The notes under the pieces were generated by a model. The model had not been told where the DNA came from and did not search any database. It saw only the letters and a program-made list of their open reading frames with translations. 64,000 nucleotides of DNA from Pholis gunnellus (taxonomy: Eukaryota; Chordata; Actinopteri; Perciformes; Pholidae), in the NCBI GenBank assembly GCA_910591455.2, contig OU342820.1:17654345-17718344 (forward strand), given 5' to 3'. This document shows, one piece after another, positions 1 through 11,880 of the stretch (its first letter is position 1; every line of letters starts with the position of its first letter). The position numbers and the translations under genes were made by a program.

Positions 1-2859
1 GTCCTCGTTGGCTCAACAAAATGACCCAGAAATAAAAGAAACTGCTTTTGTTTCAATCGGCCTGCTTGAATCCCAGGAAACTTCTTAAAATAAGTATTTG
101 GTTGAGTTCACTTCCTCCAAAACCTTAAAAACAAGAAAAAAAGTTCTGTTTCTGGAGCCCGTGCTTTGTGAAAGTAAATATTGATATTGAGACAATAATT
201 ATGGCTTCTGCTGTTTATTCACTCTATTTGACCCCTGCATTGTTATAGAAGACAATTAAGAAGAAGCGCTTCTGGGTCTTTGTGGTAATCACTTAAAAAG
301 AAAACAACATGTTGAACGTAAATCTTAAAGATGTATATTTCTTTGTGTCTACAACTTTTAAATTGGACCCTCTGAAAAGCACTGGCGTTTTTTATAACTC
401 CCGATCCGCCTACTAGGGTCAGTGTAATACTGCCATTCAGTGTAACGCTGCAGTGACCAACACTGTGTAAATCTGGCATGCAATAAAAGTGTAACACACG
501 TCACCTGGGCACTAAATAATGTTCTCAGTCAAAGTAAGAATACGGCTTTTCCAGTTATGAATCCCACAGATGGGATTATTTACAGGAGGTTAATGACACA
601 CGACATGAATCAAAGCCCCCAAGACTGTACCCTGTTTTTATTTCTATTTTTTTACACACCAAAGACTTGTGCTCCTGGTTTACTGGAGATATAGAACTGA
701 AGATGTTCTTTGAAACACACAAGCGTTCTTGAAGAAGTCTGCTAGAAATGGCCTGCTAAGATATTAAATGGCTTACTTGGTATCGTACAAAGACACTTTC
801 AGCCATCCTCGCACTTTAACACACAATGCATTAATAGAAACGACTTTTGTCTGCACAATAAACCGTTTATGTCTCGACTTGCAGGATATCATTTTTTATG
901 CCGATATGAAAATCAGGAATTAATTGTGGCTTTTCATTTTGGTCCCGTTCATTTAAATTCACAGGGCATTGTTGCTGCGACGCTAAGAGTCAAAGATAAT
1001 GAAAAACTTGACGCGACTAGCTCTGCTTAGATCCTTGGAGTTATGATTTCAATTGCTATGCACAACTTGGTTTTCAAGGTCTGGAGTCTTTCTTGAATGG
1101 ATGCTTGGAATCTGGCTCTGGGGGTTAACAAGGAGGCTCCATACACTGTTTAACAATTCAGCCCATGCTCTCCCCACGTGACGGCGCATGCAATAGGGCC
1201 TGCACTTGTTTATATCTCTGGATAAAGCATCCCACTGGCCGCAAATTAAGCATTCAGGCTCGGCAGCCTGTTGTGCTCCAGTATGACGTGGTTAGAGTAC
1301 TAAATCTGACTCCGCGCCCTAAGTACACCACAATCTTGCTTGGGAGCTTCGTAAGTTCTGATGCTGTCATATCCTTTGAAATTACTTCAAAAACACATGA
1401 CACACACTTGATATAGAAACAAACCTTTTCTTTCAGTGGAAAGACTTCTGTCTGGGGTTTTGCCTCAAGAGTGATTACAAATTAGATGCACAGGTTAACA
1501 ACATGTGCATCTTCTAGAGTGTGAACAAGGTAAAGGTCAAATTAACTTGTTTTTAGTGTTGTCAAATGTAAATTCCTAGGCCAACAATAAATATGACACA
1601 ACATGTAAATTGTCACATATTTTGATCTTTCAGCCTCTGTGGCGCTGACTGGCATTTGTAATTGTGCCCAACCCTATTTTTAACGTTAATTCCATCCTGA
1701 GATTAAAAGCACCATCATACACTATAGATATTCACCTGCAACCACATTAAAATAACCGTGGCCCAAAATAAATTCACAGAATAACCACTCATCCATACTG
1801 CGCTTCAGAATTCAGCTTGCTAGGGCAGCAGTGCGAGTGGAAAAATGCAAATCAATAAAATGAAAAGATCCTCTTTAATACATTTTAATGAAAGTTCTCG
1901 CAGCCATTCGCAAAACTAGCCAGAATAGAATCATTTTCCATCAATCAAAACCAACATTTTTACAACTTTTGAGTGTACTGTACGAGCCAATTCACTCCAA
2001 CCTAGCGTCTGATATTATCATTCTAATGAAAAACTATTTACCAATGTTTTCCTCATAATATGTTTGAGAGAAAGATCCTGAACATCAATACCCAACCCAG
2101 CACCAGGCACATGTTTTGCATTCAGTCCACTGGACGTCTCCTTTCTACACAACCATGTACTAGATGACATAGACCTCCACATATGTCAGAGAGACGTTAT
2201 AAAGAGTTCTCATTAAAGCAATTAATAGCTCATATCTAATAGTGACGACAGGGGATAAGCTGGATCACACACTTTTGAGACAATTCCTCTGACAACATAT
2301 TACATGCATAATTAAGCACAAGATCTCAGTTAAGTGCCGGGAAGGGAGTCTCTGAGGATGTCACATGCAAGAATATTTCATATTTTTAGCACTTAGCTGT
2401 ATCTGGCACTGCAGGTTGACGTGAACGGAGACAAACCGTAGAGTGAACTGCCTTTCTGTTTCATTATGACTCCTTACTTCAATTAAACTCCTTACATTTT
2501 ACACAGATCAATACAGGGGAGTCTATAGAAATGTCAATACCTGACACATAGGCTGCAGCTCCAGAGGAGCTGGAGATGGTACAGCGTCCCCCATGTGGGT
2601 ATGGCTAACAAGTTCTTCCCTTTGAACTTAATGCAGGCTTCTTTTGTGAAATACCAAAGCATTGATTAATCCATCTGTACTGATTTGAATTTTCTCTGAG
2701 TTGTGTTGCATCCCTTTAAGATATTCAATGCAGAGCTCTTGGAAGAACTATTCTACAGACCTTTGCTCTCCTAAGGCCAAGCAATGAAAGTGGCTGAATA
2801 CAAATGAGGTATCAGCCAGGCGAAGTCAGAGTGATTGAAACCACACTTAATAATAATCC

Positions 2860-2861
<2 letters not shown>
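1..2861. other. Non-coding, no feature recognised
   Basis: AT-rich single-copy-looking DNA. The two open frames over 80 codons (243-497 minus, 1165-1416 plus) lack protein resemblance and splice context. Nothing else is supported here. Confidence 0.6.
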
Positions 2862-2896
<35 letters not shown>

Positions 2897-2911
2897 TATA
2901 TGTATATATAT
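2862..2911. repeat. (TA)n microsatellite
   Basis: About 25 TA units, interrupted by one C at 2891 and one G at 2902. Confidence 0.97.
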
Positions 2912-2970
2912 CTCCTTTTAGATAAATAGCTGCAAATTCGCAATAGCTGCAACTTTGTTTGGGCATGGAT

Positions 2971-2977
<7 letters not shown>

Positions 2978-3032
<55 letters not shown>

Positions 3033-3040
3033 ACACACAC
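2978..3040. repeat. (CA)n microsatellite
   Basis: About 31 CA units with one T interruption near 3029. It lies 66 bp after the (TA)n tract, and open frames across it are simple-repeat translation. Confidence 0.97.
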
Positions 3041-3147
3041 CTTTACAAACATGTGCCTCCCATGGCAAATGAAGAATAATAAAAAAGGGACGCTCTGCTG
3101 AGACCCATAATGGCTCCCACAAGAGAGGCAGTTCATCAGTTATGAAA

Positions 3148-3352
3148 GGGGCGTGGCTTAGGTATAGGGAGCAGATCTCACTCTCACCATTGAAAGAGGA
3201 ACTCTGTTGAGTGAAATGGTGCCTCCCACAAGCGTCTACAGTAACTGTTCATGAGTTCTGCCGAGGAATGTGAATCTGCTTAGTTAAAAAGCAGGCCACT
3301 CTCACTACCACACCTCCTTTTTTCCAATTGATCCTTTGCTAAGCCCCGCCCA
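3148..3352. repeat. Segment bounded by 14-bp imperfect inverted repeats
   Basis: GGGGCGTGGCTTAG at 3148-3161 faces CTAAGCCCCGCCCA at 3339-3352. When the second is reversed, 12 of 14 bases agree. The 205-bp span could be a small inverted-repeat element, but no target-site duplication was identified. Confidence 0.35.
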
Positions 3353-3960
3353 CGATACTACCCCGTCAAGCTGTCCGAGCTACCATGGATCCCACACTGT
3401 CACTAACTGGACTCCCTGAATTAATATGATCTAATTTTTGGAAAAACCAAAAAGTGATTTTCAGAGAGAAGCAGATGGGGTCAAACTGATTAAGCAGTGA
3501 AAACAGGTTAACAAGATAAAGATAGAGGCTAAAGCTACAGATCACAGTGTAAAAGTGAACCACCACCTAGAGATTAAGACGGAAGACAATATAATTAAGG
3601 AACACTGTTACTGTAAAGCTGTGTCTTTATTCACTGTTAGTCATTAGTTCAGTATACCTTCAGTAGCCAGTGTAGCATAGAAGTGCTAACGCTAGTTTAT
3701 GATGTGCTAACGTACTTTGCTAATTTAAGCTCCACATGTCTTTATGTAGATCTCCTTCAAACCTCTGTGGGTAACGAGTATCACTAATACACGACTTTGA
3801 ACAATAACTAGCTCCAAATCAACAAAACCAGCCTGAGAGTGAAGGGAATCGGAAACGATTACCTGAGAGTCTGTGGAGCACTGCTGTGTAGTTGTCAAAG
3901 CTGGCTGATTGATTGGCCAGTCTGTGTTCAAGGGGCGGGAACTCGCGAAGGGTTAAAACA

Positions 3961-4006
3961 AACGCACACCTTCAGACCCACACACTTGACCTCCATACCA
4001 AATTAC
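3961..4006. repeat. Short dispersed repeat fragment (family with 9701 and 43455)
   Basis: The segment ACACCTTCAGACCCACACAC-TTGACCTCCATACCAAATTA aligns with 9709-9748 at roughly three quarters of positions. It is preceded by the GC-rich block GGGGCGGGAACTCGCGAAGG, which may belong to the same insertion. Confidence 0.45.
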
Positions 4007-4759
4007 AGCCTCCAAGGGCAACAAATTTGACCCTCTAAGTGTGGGAACATTGCGTAAAAGGTCGCAGCAAAAATAGCGAGTTATTTGCTACAGTAGTTGC
4101 AGACAGTTTATTGCATAATTATGAGCTGCACAGGTGTATCCGAAACATAAAATCCAAAGTTAATATATCATAAAGTAGCTGAGAGTAATGTATCTCCAGA
4201 GCTTTTTTTATTTTTTATTCAAACCTGGGAATAAATGGGCTTCCTCTGTCTGTATAATGCATCCACTGTGTGCTATGTGCGTCGATGGACGTACATTTTA
4301 TGAATTAACACACTGCAATGCAGCAGTTTTTTGCTTCACTCCTCGTTGTTGGTTAAAATCCATCTCTGCCTCTACATCTAATTGCTATAATCAGACATTA
4401 TTGTGTTGCAAGTTAGACACAGGAACAAGCAATGTTCTGTTTATATCAATAAAACAATATCAGGTGACGCATGCTGGTAAAATTATAAATTATTTATAAA
4501 TAATTATGCTATTAGGTCTGTAGCTTGCCTTGAAATGAATTATATATGGATATATATTAATTTGGAATGTATGGGAACATATCGAATGAGCAAACCTTTC
4601 CTTTTTTTGTGTCCCACGGCTACAAGTAAAACCAAAATTAATTGAAATATTCAGGTTTAAGGGTGTTGTGTTATATTACACAGCATTGTGAAAGCGTGCA
4701 GGGTCCAGAAAATGTACAGACAATGACTCAGATGCTTTAGAGGCAACGGGCAGCTGATA

Positions 4760-4920
4760 AAAAAGTGTCAGTAAAGGTACGTTTGGACCCAAAAGCACAA
4801 CCCAGACACAAAACAGATAAAAGTCAAGAACCAAGCAGGCAAACAAAGAAAGATAACCAGCCAGGGATTATACAAAAGGGCAGGAGTCCAAGGTTCAGGC
4901 AGAGAGTCATCAACCAATAG
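4760..4920. repeat. Probable fragment of a purine-rich teleost repeat
   Basis: GGACCCAAAAGCACAACCCA, AGTCAAGAACCAAGCAGGCA, AGGGCAGGAGTCCAAGGTTC and AGGCAGAGAGTCATC have the same style as the 10310-10700 element (a GGACCCA start and CAGG-rich body). They do not align base by base, so a shared family is only suggested. Confidence 0.35.
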
Positions 4921-5869
4921 ACCATATCAAATGTGTGTATATATATATATTATTAAAAAAATGTATTTAAGTAAAGCGCTGCTACGTGAGTCTATAGTGC
5001 AAACAACAATAAGTCCGTACCGTAGCTTATTGTAGCTGAAGCTTATTTACATTTTTTATGAAATATTGAAATGTTCTGGCCGAGTGGCGCTATGGTAATG
5101 AAAACGTATTTCTGGTATGTTAAATTAACTTCATTCTTCTGGAGAATGTGAAGTGGCTGGCTTTCTGTTATTTTTTTATTTCACCACTGATGAAGTTGTG
5201 CAAGTGAAACTAGAATACACAACAAACATTATATGTTTCCCTTCCTGTTTATACTTTTCTGTATCATAGACGAGTCTACAGGTCAGAAACAGCTCATCAG
5301 TGGGGCCCTGCACCTAACTGGATCATCTGTAGCCCTCAGGGCAAAGCTGTCTGGACCTGGACAGACCACAGGCAGGCCCTGCTCTGACACCCCAGGCGTC
5401 CACATCCCCGGCTACTTTATTCTCTAATTTTGCCTTTAAATATGCAGCAGTGTTAAATCCTCAGCTGTTATCGGTATGACTGGCTGTCTCTGTGCCGAAA
5501 TGCAGGGTGCGTTTGACTTTTCTTGAGAGATTCTGCAACAGGGGCAAGCGTCTCAGCTGGCCTCACAGCGTTATCTCTGGCACACTGCCAGCGTGATACA
5601 GTGTTATGCACTCGGCTAGTTTCATCACATTAGAGGCTGACACAGTCGTGGCGCACGGTAGGCGAAATTAGTGGTTAGAGCCAGCCACTGACTGACTCAC
5701 TGCACTCCTGTAAGCAGTGGACACAACGCTGCTCAGTGACTTTAGGTGAGCATTTGTAATACCTTCATCTCAAACAAGTCAGCGTTCTGTTGGGGCTCCG
5801 GTAAGAACACTTGTGGCCTCGAGCATGTTGAGCATGCCGATGTACCTGCCTGACCTAAAAATAATGTTT

Positions 5870-6300
5870 CCAGACACAAAACTGCATTGTCAGTGTTTTT
5901 CGAGGGAAACACTGACAATTGCAGTTTTGTTCCTGGATTACATTTGTTTTTGACGTATCACAAATACGTTTCTTTTCATAGTTTCTAGAACTCCTCAGGA
6001 GGAGGTCGGGGTGGAGAGATGGGTCAAACAAACAGGACTTTCACCCAGGAGGCGTTGTTCATGTGAAACCAAAATTGTATTTAGGTCCGTACCTTAAACA
6101 ATGTAACAAACATACATATTTTAAGACATACCATGATGTTTTACTCAACCTAAAAAAAATAGTACTTTTGTTGTCTAAACATAATGCAGTCATTTTGTTG
6201 AGAAAATACCCTTTCTCTCAAAACGTAATTGAGAATGCTGTTTAGTTGTATGGAATGTCATTTTGTAGGAGACGGGGTTGGATATGCCTCTCTACTCATC
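5870..6300. repeat. Dispersed repeat copy 1, with a terminal hairpin
   Basis: This stretch shares segments with 54060-54345: GGATTACATTTGTTTTTGAC against GGATTACGTTTGCTTTTGAC, then ATCACAAATA, then a Met-free T-rich part, then TTTGTTGTATGG and GTAGGAGAC. Both copies follow an AAAACTGC/AAAACAGC inverted-repeat region. No coding frame is kept. I have seen similar sequence scattered in percomorph genomes and read it as a non-autonomous mobile element, class unresolved. Its boundaries are approximate. Confidence 0.6.
5877..5929. repeat. Near-perfect 22-bp inverted repeat (hairpin)
   Basis: The left arm at 5877-5898 pairs with the right arm at 5907-5929 across an 8-nt loop (TTCGAGGG). The only fault is one extra T in the right arm. 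The arms read CAAAACTGCATTGTCAGTG and CACTGACAATTGCAGTTTTG at their outer parts. It sits at the edge of the dispersed repeat copy, so it is most simply a terminal structure of that element. Confidence 0.85.
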
Positions 6301-6589
6301 TATGGTGAATATTAACCTCCTGCTTGATTGAAAGTTGTTTGAATGTGATGTTTTCACAGCAACATAAGTAGATATTATAGAGGGAATTTTGAGCTGTTTA
6401 CACGAGCTCTAAGCAGCTTATAATACATCATTAAAACTACTAATGACAAGATTTGTTTTAATCCATAAAATACAATCTTTCCTTTTCCTTATCATTTGTT
6501 CATCCATTTTTGATTTACACTGACTTCAGATAGTTCAAATGATTTTTGGGACGGTCTGCAGCCTTGTAGACCTGCTGCTATAATCAAAC

Positions 6590-6770
6590 AACAAAGGGAT
6601 CTGTATCTGCCACTATGGATCATCGATGATCGGCAATTAGTAGCTGCGGCAAAAAAACGTGATCAGGGATCTCTAACAGTTAACTTTGCTCCCTTTCTTC
6701 TTTTCTTCAGATCCGATCCGTGGCTCTGATCCGAACCGTGAGTTTAATGATCCGTTGCACCACCAATAGT
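6590..6770. repeat. Possible hAT-type remnant rich in GATC
   Basis: Clustered GATC motifs (GGATCATCGATGATCGGC, CGTGATCAGGGATC, AGATCCGATCCGTGGCTCTG, ATCCGAACCG, ATGATCCGTTGCACCACC) resemble a fish element whose ends carry repeated CCGATC. No transposase frame is visible and no partner copy lies in the window. Confidence 0.3.
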
Positions 6771-8235
6771 GGCCGATGCCATCTGTTCGTATTTTAGTGA
6801 ACAGTGTTCAAATTTATGGACATACAATGATTGCATAACATTGCATAACATAACCAGGCAATGCAATATATTGATATTTTACGCTGCTTATTACTGAATG
6901 CAAAGAAACCTTTGGAGGATTATGTCTGTACGTATCAGATTTTAAATGTTGCCAATCCAACGATAAGTTCACACAGCTGGGTATAAGGATGTGATTATTA
7001 TATTGATAATATAAAAACTATAATCCAAGAATTCTAATTAAAATCTGTAATTAGGTTTTTTAATGAAGTCTCAGTTGACAAAGAGCAAATAATGAGTCTG
7101 TGTACTGCACCACCTTAAGAGCCTCAAGGGGAAGCATTGGTTGCAGTATGAAATGCTAATGAACAGACTCATTCAAAGCCATGTACATGAGAGAAAGAAT
7201 GAAAAACAAAGTATTCAAGTGCATATCCAGGCCAGAAAGAGCAATGCTAAAAATAAAACGGCACAATATCTACTGTAGTCCTACATTGTTTGTTATATCT
7301 AACATTTGGTGCTGCATCATAGAGCATTTGTCCTTCTCTATTGACTGTATTTCTGTTTTTCTTTAACAATCAAGTCTTCTATTCAGTGCAGCAAGAACTC
7401 ACTTTTATTGTGTAATTTATTTAAAAGTGTAATTTTCATTTCTACTGGCCGAACAATAATAATAATCTAAACAATAAAATCCGACAATCCCCCCAAATCA
7501 GTCTACTTTCCCTCCCCCCAAAAAGCATATTAAAGTTAAGCTTTTCAATTCCACCACAATCCCTCAGTTTGTTCTCATTATATTGTAGTCATTACTCTCT
7601 CAGCTGACACTGCGACTTATGTGAGAAATGGTTGCAAATTTGACTTCATGACGGTGGATTTCTCCTCTTTTGATTTTCCTGAGCAGAAAGATGACAAATA
7701 CATTAGAGCTTGATATGAAAGGTGCTTCATCAATCAATCTTGGATTGACATATCCGTCCATTGTCAGTGCCTGACAAATATGTTGCAAAAATGCCCTGAA
7801 ATTAACATAACACTGGCGGTGAATGTCATTCAGTCACCATTTATTTTTTAGTGTCAGAAATAGTGTACATTGTGTAAACTCCTTTTTGACAAACGATACC
7901 TGAATGCAATGCTCCACATATGTTTCTGAGATGACCGATGTGTAAAACCGTAGATATATGACTCTGTAATAACACAAAACGAACATATTTAATACAGAAG
8001 GTGCCTGAAATCTTCTGCTAACGATGCTCTTTTCAGAGCATCTGGGCTGCTAACGACAGAAGCTTTCTCATGATGACAGTTCACTGCCAGAATTATAGGA
8101 AACAAATAACCCAGGAAGCAATATGAGAAGACTTTTGTATTTCTCTGTGAATAGATTAGAAGCAGAATCATGGGGGGTGTTATTGATGGTGATGGTGAGA
8201 TTGTGCAAATTATTTCATCTTGTTTTGTGCTTTAA

Positions 8236-8248
8236 CCCCCCCCCCCCC
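8236..8248. repeat. Poly(C) run
   Basis: Thirteen consecutive C, followed by TTCCTCC. Confidence 0.9.
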
Positions 8249-8719
8249 TTCCTCCTTTACCACACAGCAACTCAATTCTAAACAGTTTAATTTGTCTGTA
8301 AAACAAAGTCAAGGAATTAAGTTAGATTTCAGGTGTAGCTTGTTGAATATGGATGTGAAGTCGCCCATTTTCCATTACAAAAGGAATAAACGGTTACACT
8401 TAACAATACAAACTATTCTTTCTGTCAGTGTTTGGTAACATTACTTTACTTTAATTTACGGCTACCTGTTCAATGCATTGACTCTACCGTCATTGCATAG
8501 CCTCGTCTACGGTAGTTTTTCTGTCACTGTTCCATGTGACGCCTCACAGGGATTTTATTATTGATGTTACACAAAGATGAAGACTCTACAGTCGATGTTG
8601 GTAGCATCTCGTCCACCATGCAACAAGCGACAAGCTTGTTAATTTCCCTTGGAACGGCACTGGCATCGTTCTCCTCCTTGATGCGCCTTGCCGCTCACCA
8701 GTGTCTTATTGTTGTGTAA

Positions 8720-8722
<3 letters not shown>

Positions 8723-8760
<38 letters not shown>
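8723..8760. repeat. (TG)n microsatellite
   Basis: An uninterrupted run of about 19 TG units. Confidence 0.97.
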
Positions 8761-8763
<3 letters not shown>

Positions 8764-9700
8764 GTTGTTCTTCCAATTTGTTTCCTGCTTGCAGATCTGC
8801 TTGCTGCTGATTTCTGCTATGCTGTTCCTACACGGCTCTTACTTTATCGTACTAACTGTGCTAATTTTCCTTGTGATTGTTCCTTGGCTCAACCCTTTTT
8901 AAAGTATTATTTTAATGGGAAATGTAACTTTTGTCCTTTATTCAGTGACATTTAAATCTTTCAATCCACTTCACCAATATTGGCCTCAGATTGGCACAGC
9001 TGGCTCTTTGTTTAGGAGACATCAGACCACCACCATTTCATTCAGAAAAAAGTACTTAATTGTACAGCAGCACAGCTAATTTAAGTTCAATAATTAAAAC
9101 AACGTCATTACAGGTTGCAAGTGAAAGTATTTTGGAACTGCATTAGCATCTTCATTGTACCATCTGATTACAAACACAATGTGGAGAATATTCAGGGAGA
9201 ACAAACAGGGTAAACTCTTCCACCAGTGCAAAAATACCTTTTTCAATGATCTTTCATTTAGAAGCTGTTCTTTAGGTTTCAATGTTGCGTAGACAGGGCT
9301 ATCAAAATGGAGGGGGTAGTATTATTATTGTTCGTCCCGCAAAATTAAAACTATGACCTAGGTTCTTTTAAAAGCTACAGATGTACCACCTCCCACCAAC
9401 GTGAGTCGGACGGGACGGCGGTGCGTTAGAGGCGACGCTGGTTTTTATTGATGCTTTGACGTCGTGCCGTAGAACAGGAAATCCGTTATTGTGCCTATGG
9501 CCCTCGTCCAATGAGCTCTCAGCTCCTGGGTGAAACTTTAATGTCTTGCTGTGAATTTCAACAAATCAGGCTGCTGACTGCTCTGCAGGACAAGTAGGCC
9601 CAAGTCTTTGTTCTAAGCACATGGTGAGGCCCCAACACTCATGATCAACGGTTCGTGATTCTGTTTTGAAGTTACGCCTCTTTTTTGCCAGTTAGTATTA

Positions 9701-9780
9701 CACAAAAACATACCTTCACAACCACACACTTGAGCTCCATGTCAAATATCAACATAGGGTGAAAACTGTAGCCGCTTTTA
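9701..9780. repeat. Short dispersed repeat fragment, bridging copy
   Basis: Its first half (CCTTCACAACCACACACTTG-AGCTCCAT) matches 3968-3995. Its second half (TCAAATATCAACATAGGGTG, GCCGCTTTT) matches 43462-43492 (TCAAATATCAATCCAGGGTG, AGCGGCTTTT). This copy shows that the other two fragments come from one family. Confidence 0.5.
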
Positions 9781-10309
9781 CCAATTTATCTAAGATTCTG
9801 GAAAGACAAATTTCATTTCTAGCCATTAGAAAAGATCCTACGGCTCTTGATGTGAGCACACAAGTTATGTTGCACTTTAAATGTCCATATTTATTCCAAA
9901 TGTATCCAGAGCCATAGTGTGGGCTCCATGATAATGTCACTGTGAATAGTAAAAGAGTTTAACCCTTTGAATTATGTAAAACCTACACTACATCTTGTGA
10001 ATTCTATGAATAATATGGAGTAAAAATAAGGTAACTCATACTACACGTTCCCTACCCTCAATGGATCTTCTGCCCTTCGGCAATTAGAGTAACTGTCGAT
10101 GCAACAAACAGGATGGCTGATACCATTTATTTGGAGAAAGCTAAAAGGACAGAGAAATAATTTTAACAGAAGGATATGAGCCTCCTCAACACGCCATCTT
10201 GCGTAGTGATAATTTATAGTTTACTCTCAATATTGCCCTAATCATTTGGCTACCTGACAAAAGCACAACTCGGCAGTCGGTTGCTGGCATAACTGTCTTT
10301 ACGTAGCGG

Positions 10310-10700
10310 GTGTGGTAAGGACCCAGAAGCTCTACGACAGACGGAATAGTTGAAACGAAAACTTTATTCCAGGCTGAACACACAACAAGCAAACAGTTTT
10401 GGCTCTGCACGCGTGTAGAAATCCACTCGGTGGAACGCCAAGCCGTCAGAGGAGAAGGCGGACAGAAACCAGAGGAAGCAGAGGCAGAATCTCGTGGTCG
10501 GGGACAGAATGCTGACTCGTTTACCGGGGCAGAGGCAAGGTGCAGAAGTCAGGCAGGGCCGGCAACGGGAAACCAGTCGGAGGGTAAATGCGGGAAAGTC
10601 TGGCATAATGCGTAGAACGATCTGGCAGTGAGTGTGTGTGTGAGACTGGGGTCTAAATAATAGGTGCAGCAGAGTGAGCAGGTGAGAGCGATTGAGCTGA
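10310..10700. repeat. Probable teleost non-autonomous element
   Basis: The span contains GTGTGGTAAGGACCCAGAAG, GAAACGAAAACTTTATTCCA, GGCAGAATCTCGTGGTCGGG, AATGCGTAGAACGATCTGGC and AGACTGGGGTCTAAATAATA with GAGCTGATAG near the end. This string of purine-rich GGCAGG-type blocks is typical of a repeat found in many fish introns. It is GC-richer than its flanks and open on both strands for 60-135 codons, but those frames resemble nothing. Confidence 0.5.
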
Positions 10701-11269
10701 TAGTTTATGATGAAAACTAAATGCAGAGATGAGTTGAAATGCAAGGGTCTACATTGGCAAAGCTGCTGCATGCATTTCTGAATTCATGTGAAATCTCTTC
10801 GGTACTCTCCAAATGTTGTCCTGAGGACAAGGTTACAGGAACAGTTTGAAAGTCTTTATTCTAATTTCGGCAGGTTGTAACAATGAACCTCCTTGTATTG
10901 AATGAATTGCTTAATTCTGTGATATAGTTGGAGATGTTGTAAACGTTGCCATTTGTAGCAGGCAAATAAGGGTATAATTTGAGAGCTCCATTGCAAAAAT
11001 TCAGTGAGTTGTAGGTGCTGAGATGAAAAGTGTTGCCAGTCCCTCGTGTATCTTACACAGCAACACAGCCTATTTAGAGTGCTCTCTATTGTCGCTGCAG
11101 CATGCCCTGCTGTCTTTACCTTCTTCCTCTCTCCCTGTGTTTGCTGAATGAGCTGGTAAATATGAGATTGTCAGTATCTGTGTGTCTTTTCTATATAAGC
11201 CGACCTCCTCCTCCAAGTCACCTGTGTCTGCCTTTTCTCCTTCACTCCTTCTGTCTCCCTCTCTGTCCA

Positions 11270-11470
11270 CTGCACACAGCGGGAGAGGTGCACGACCAAG
11301 CGGTGCAGCCACTTGCGGAGCTGACAAGCTAGATGACGCTATTCCCCGACTCCAGCGGGGGACACTGCGTCGAGCACAAAGCTGGCGTTCGGGGTGGCAC
11401 GGTTTGGTGTGAGATTTGCCCTGGCGGAGTGAGAGCATGAGAGCGAGCCAGAAGCATGAGAGTTGGCAAA
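11270..11470. other. GC-rich block, possibly repeat-derived
   Basis: The run GGGAGAGGTGCACGACCAAG, GACTCCAGCGGGGGACACTG and GGTGGCACGGTTTGGTGTGA stands out from its surroundings by base composition. A 134-codon minus frame (11070-11474) crosses it without any domain. It is not assigned to a family. Confidence 0.3.
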
Positions 11471-11738
11471 CCAACTTGTATCACGCAGTGGAGCAGAAAT
11501 CAAACTGAGAATCCAGGACTTGTGTTGTACTTCACATATAGGACACCCTTGAGCTGAATGATGTAAGAAAGAGTGGACATTAAAATATCATGTTTGCAAC
11601 ATAGTTGCATTTGGAAAGTTCACCCATTTACCTTACAAGTTTACCTCAGGAGCAGTACAATGTCGTCATTTACCAGTAAACATCCCACGGGTGCAAGCTT
11701 TTATGACAATGATGTGATGAGTTATGTCTGTATAGGGT

Positions 11739-11880
11739 TCCCCCTCAGGTAAACACTGTCAGCTCTATCAGCACTGCTGCCGTTGTTTGCACTGTTTGAA
11801 CCATTGGCTGCTTAGCCGTCGCCATGTTGAGAACCGTGTGGAGACAATCTGAATCTCCTGTTGATCACCTTTTACGAATG
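11739..11880. repeat. Dispersed repeat, fragment matching 50145-50311
   Basis: It starts with CCCCCTCAGGTAAACACTGT and shares AGCTCT-TCAGCACTG, GTTGTTTGCACTGTT, CGCCATGTTGAGA against CGCTATGTTAAGA, GTGTGGAG-CAAT and CACCTTTTACGAATG against CACCTTTTGAATGAA with the second copy. No coding frame is evident. It appears to be the 3' half of a longer teleost interspersed element. Confidence 0.7.

Noticed and set aside
2847..3136. Cysteine/valine-repeat proteins over the CA tract
   Set aside because: Direct translation of TA and CA microsatellites. The same applies near 8701, 20393 and 63626.
4488..4505. Perfect 18-bp palindrome AATTATTTATAAATAATT
   Set aside because: Made only of A and T in AT-rich DNA, so chance is a sufficient explanation.
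10364..10771. 135-codon minus-strand gene
   Set aside because: It spans a probable interspersed repeat, has an opposing open frame, and no domain is recognisable.
11070..11474. 134-codon minus-strand gene
   Set aside because: Overlaps two open plus frames in a GC-rich block. No domain, splice context or conservation evidence.
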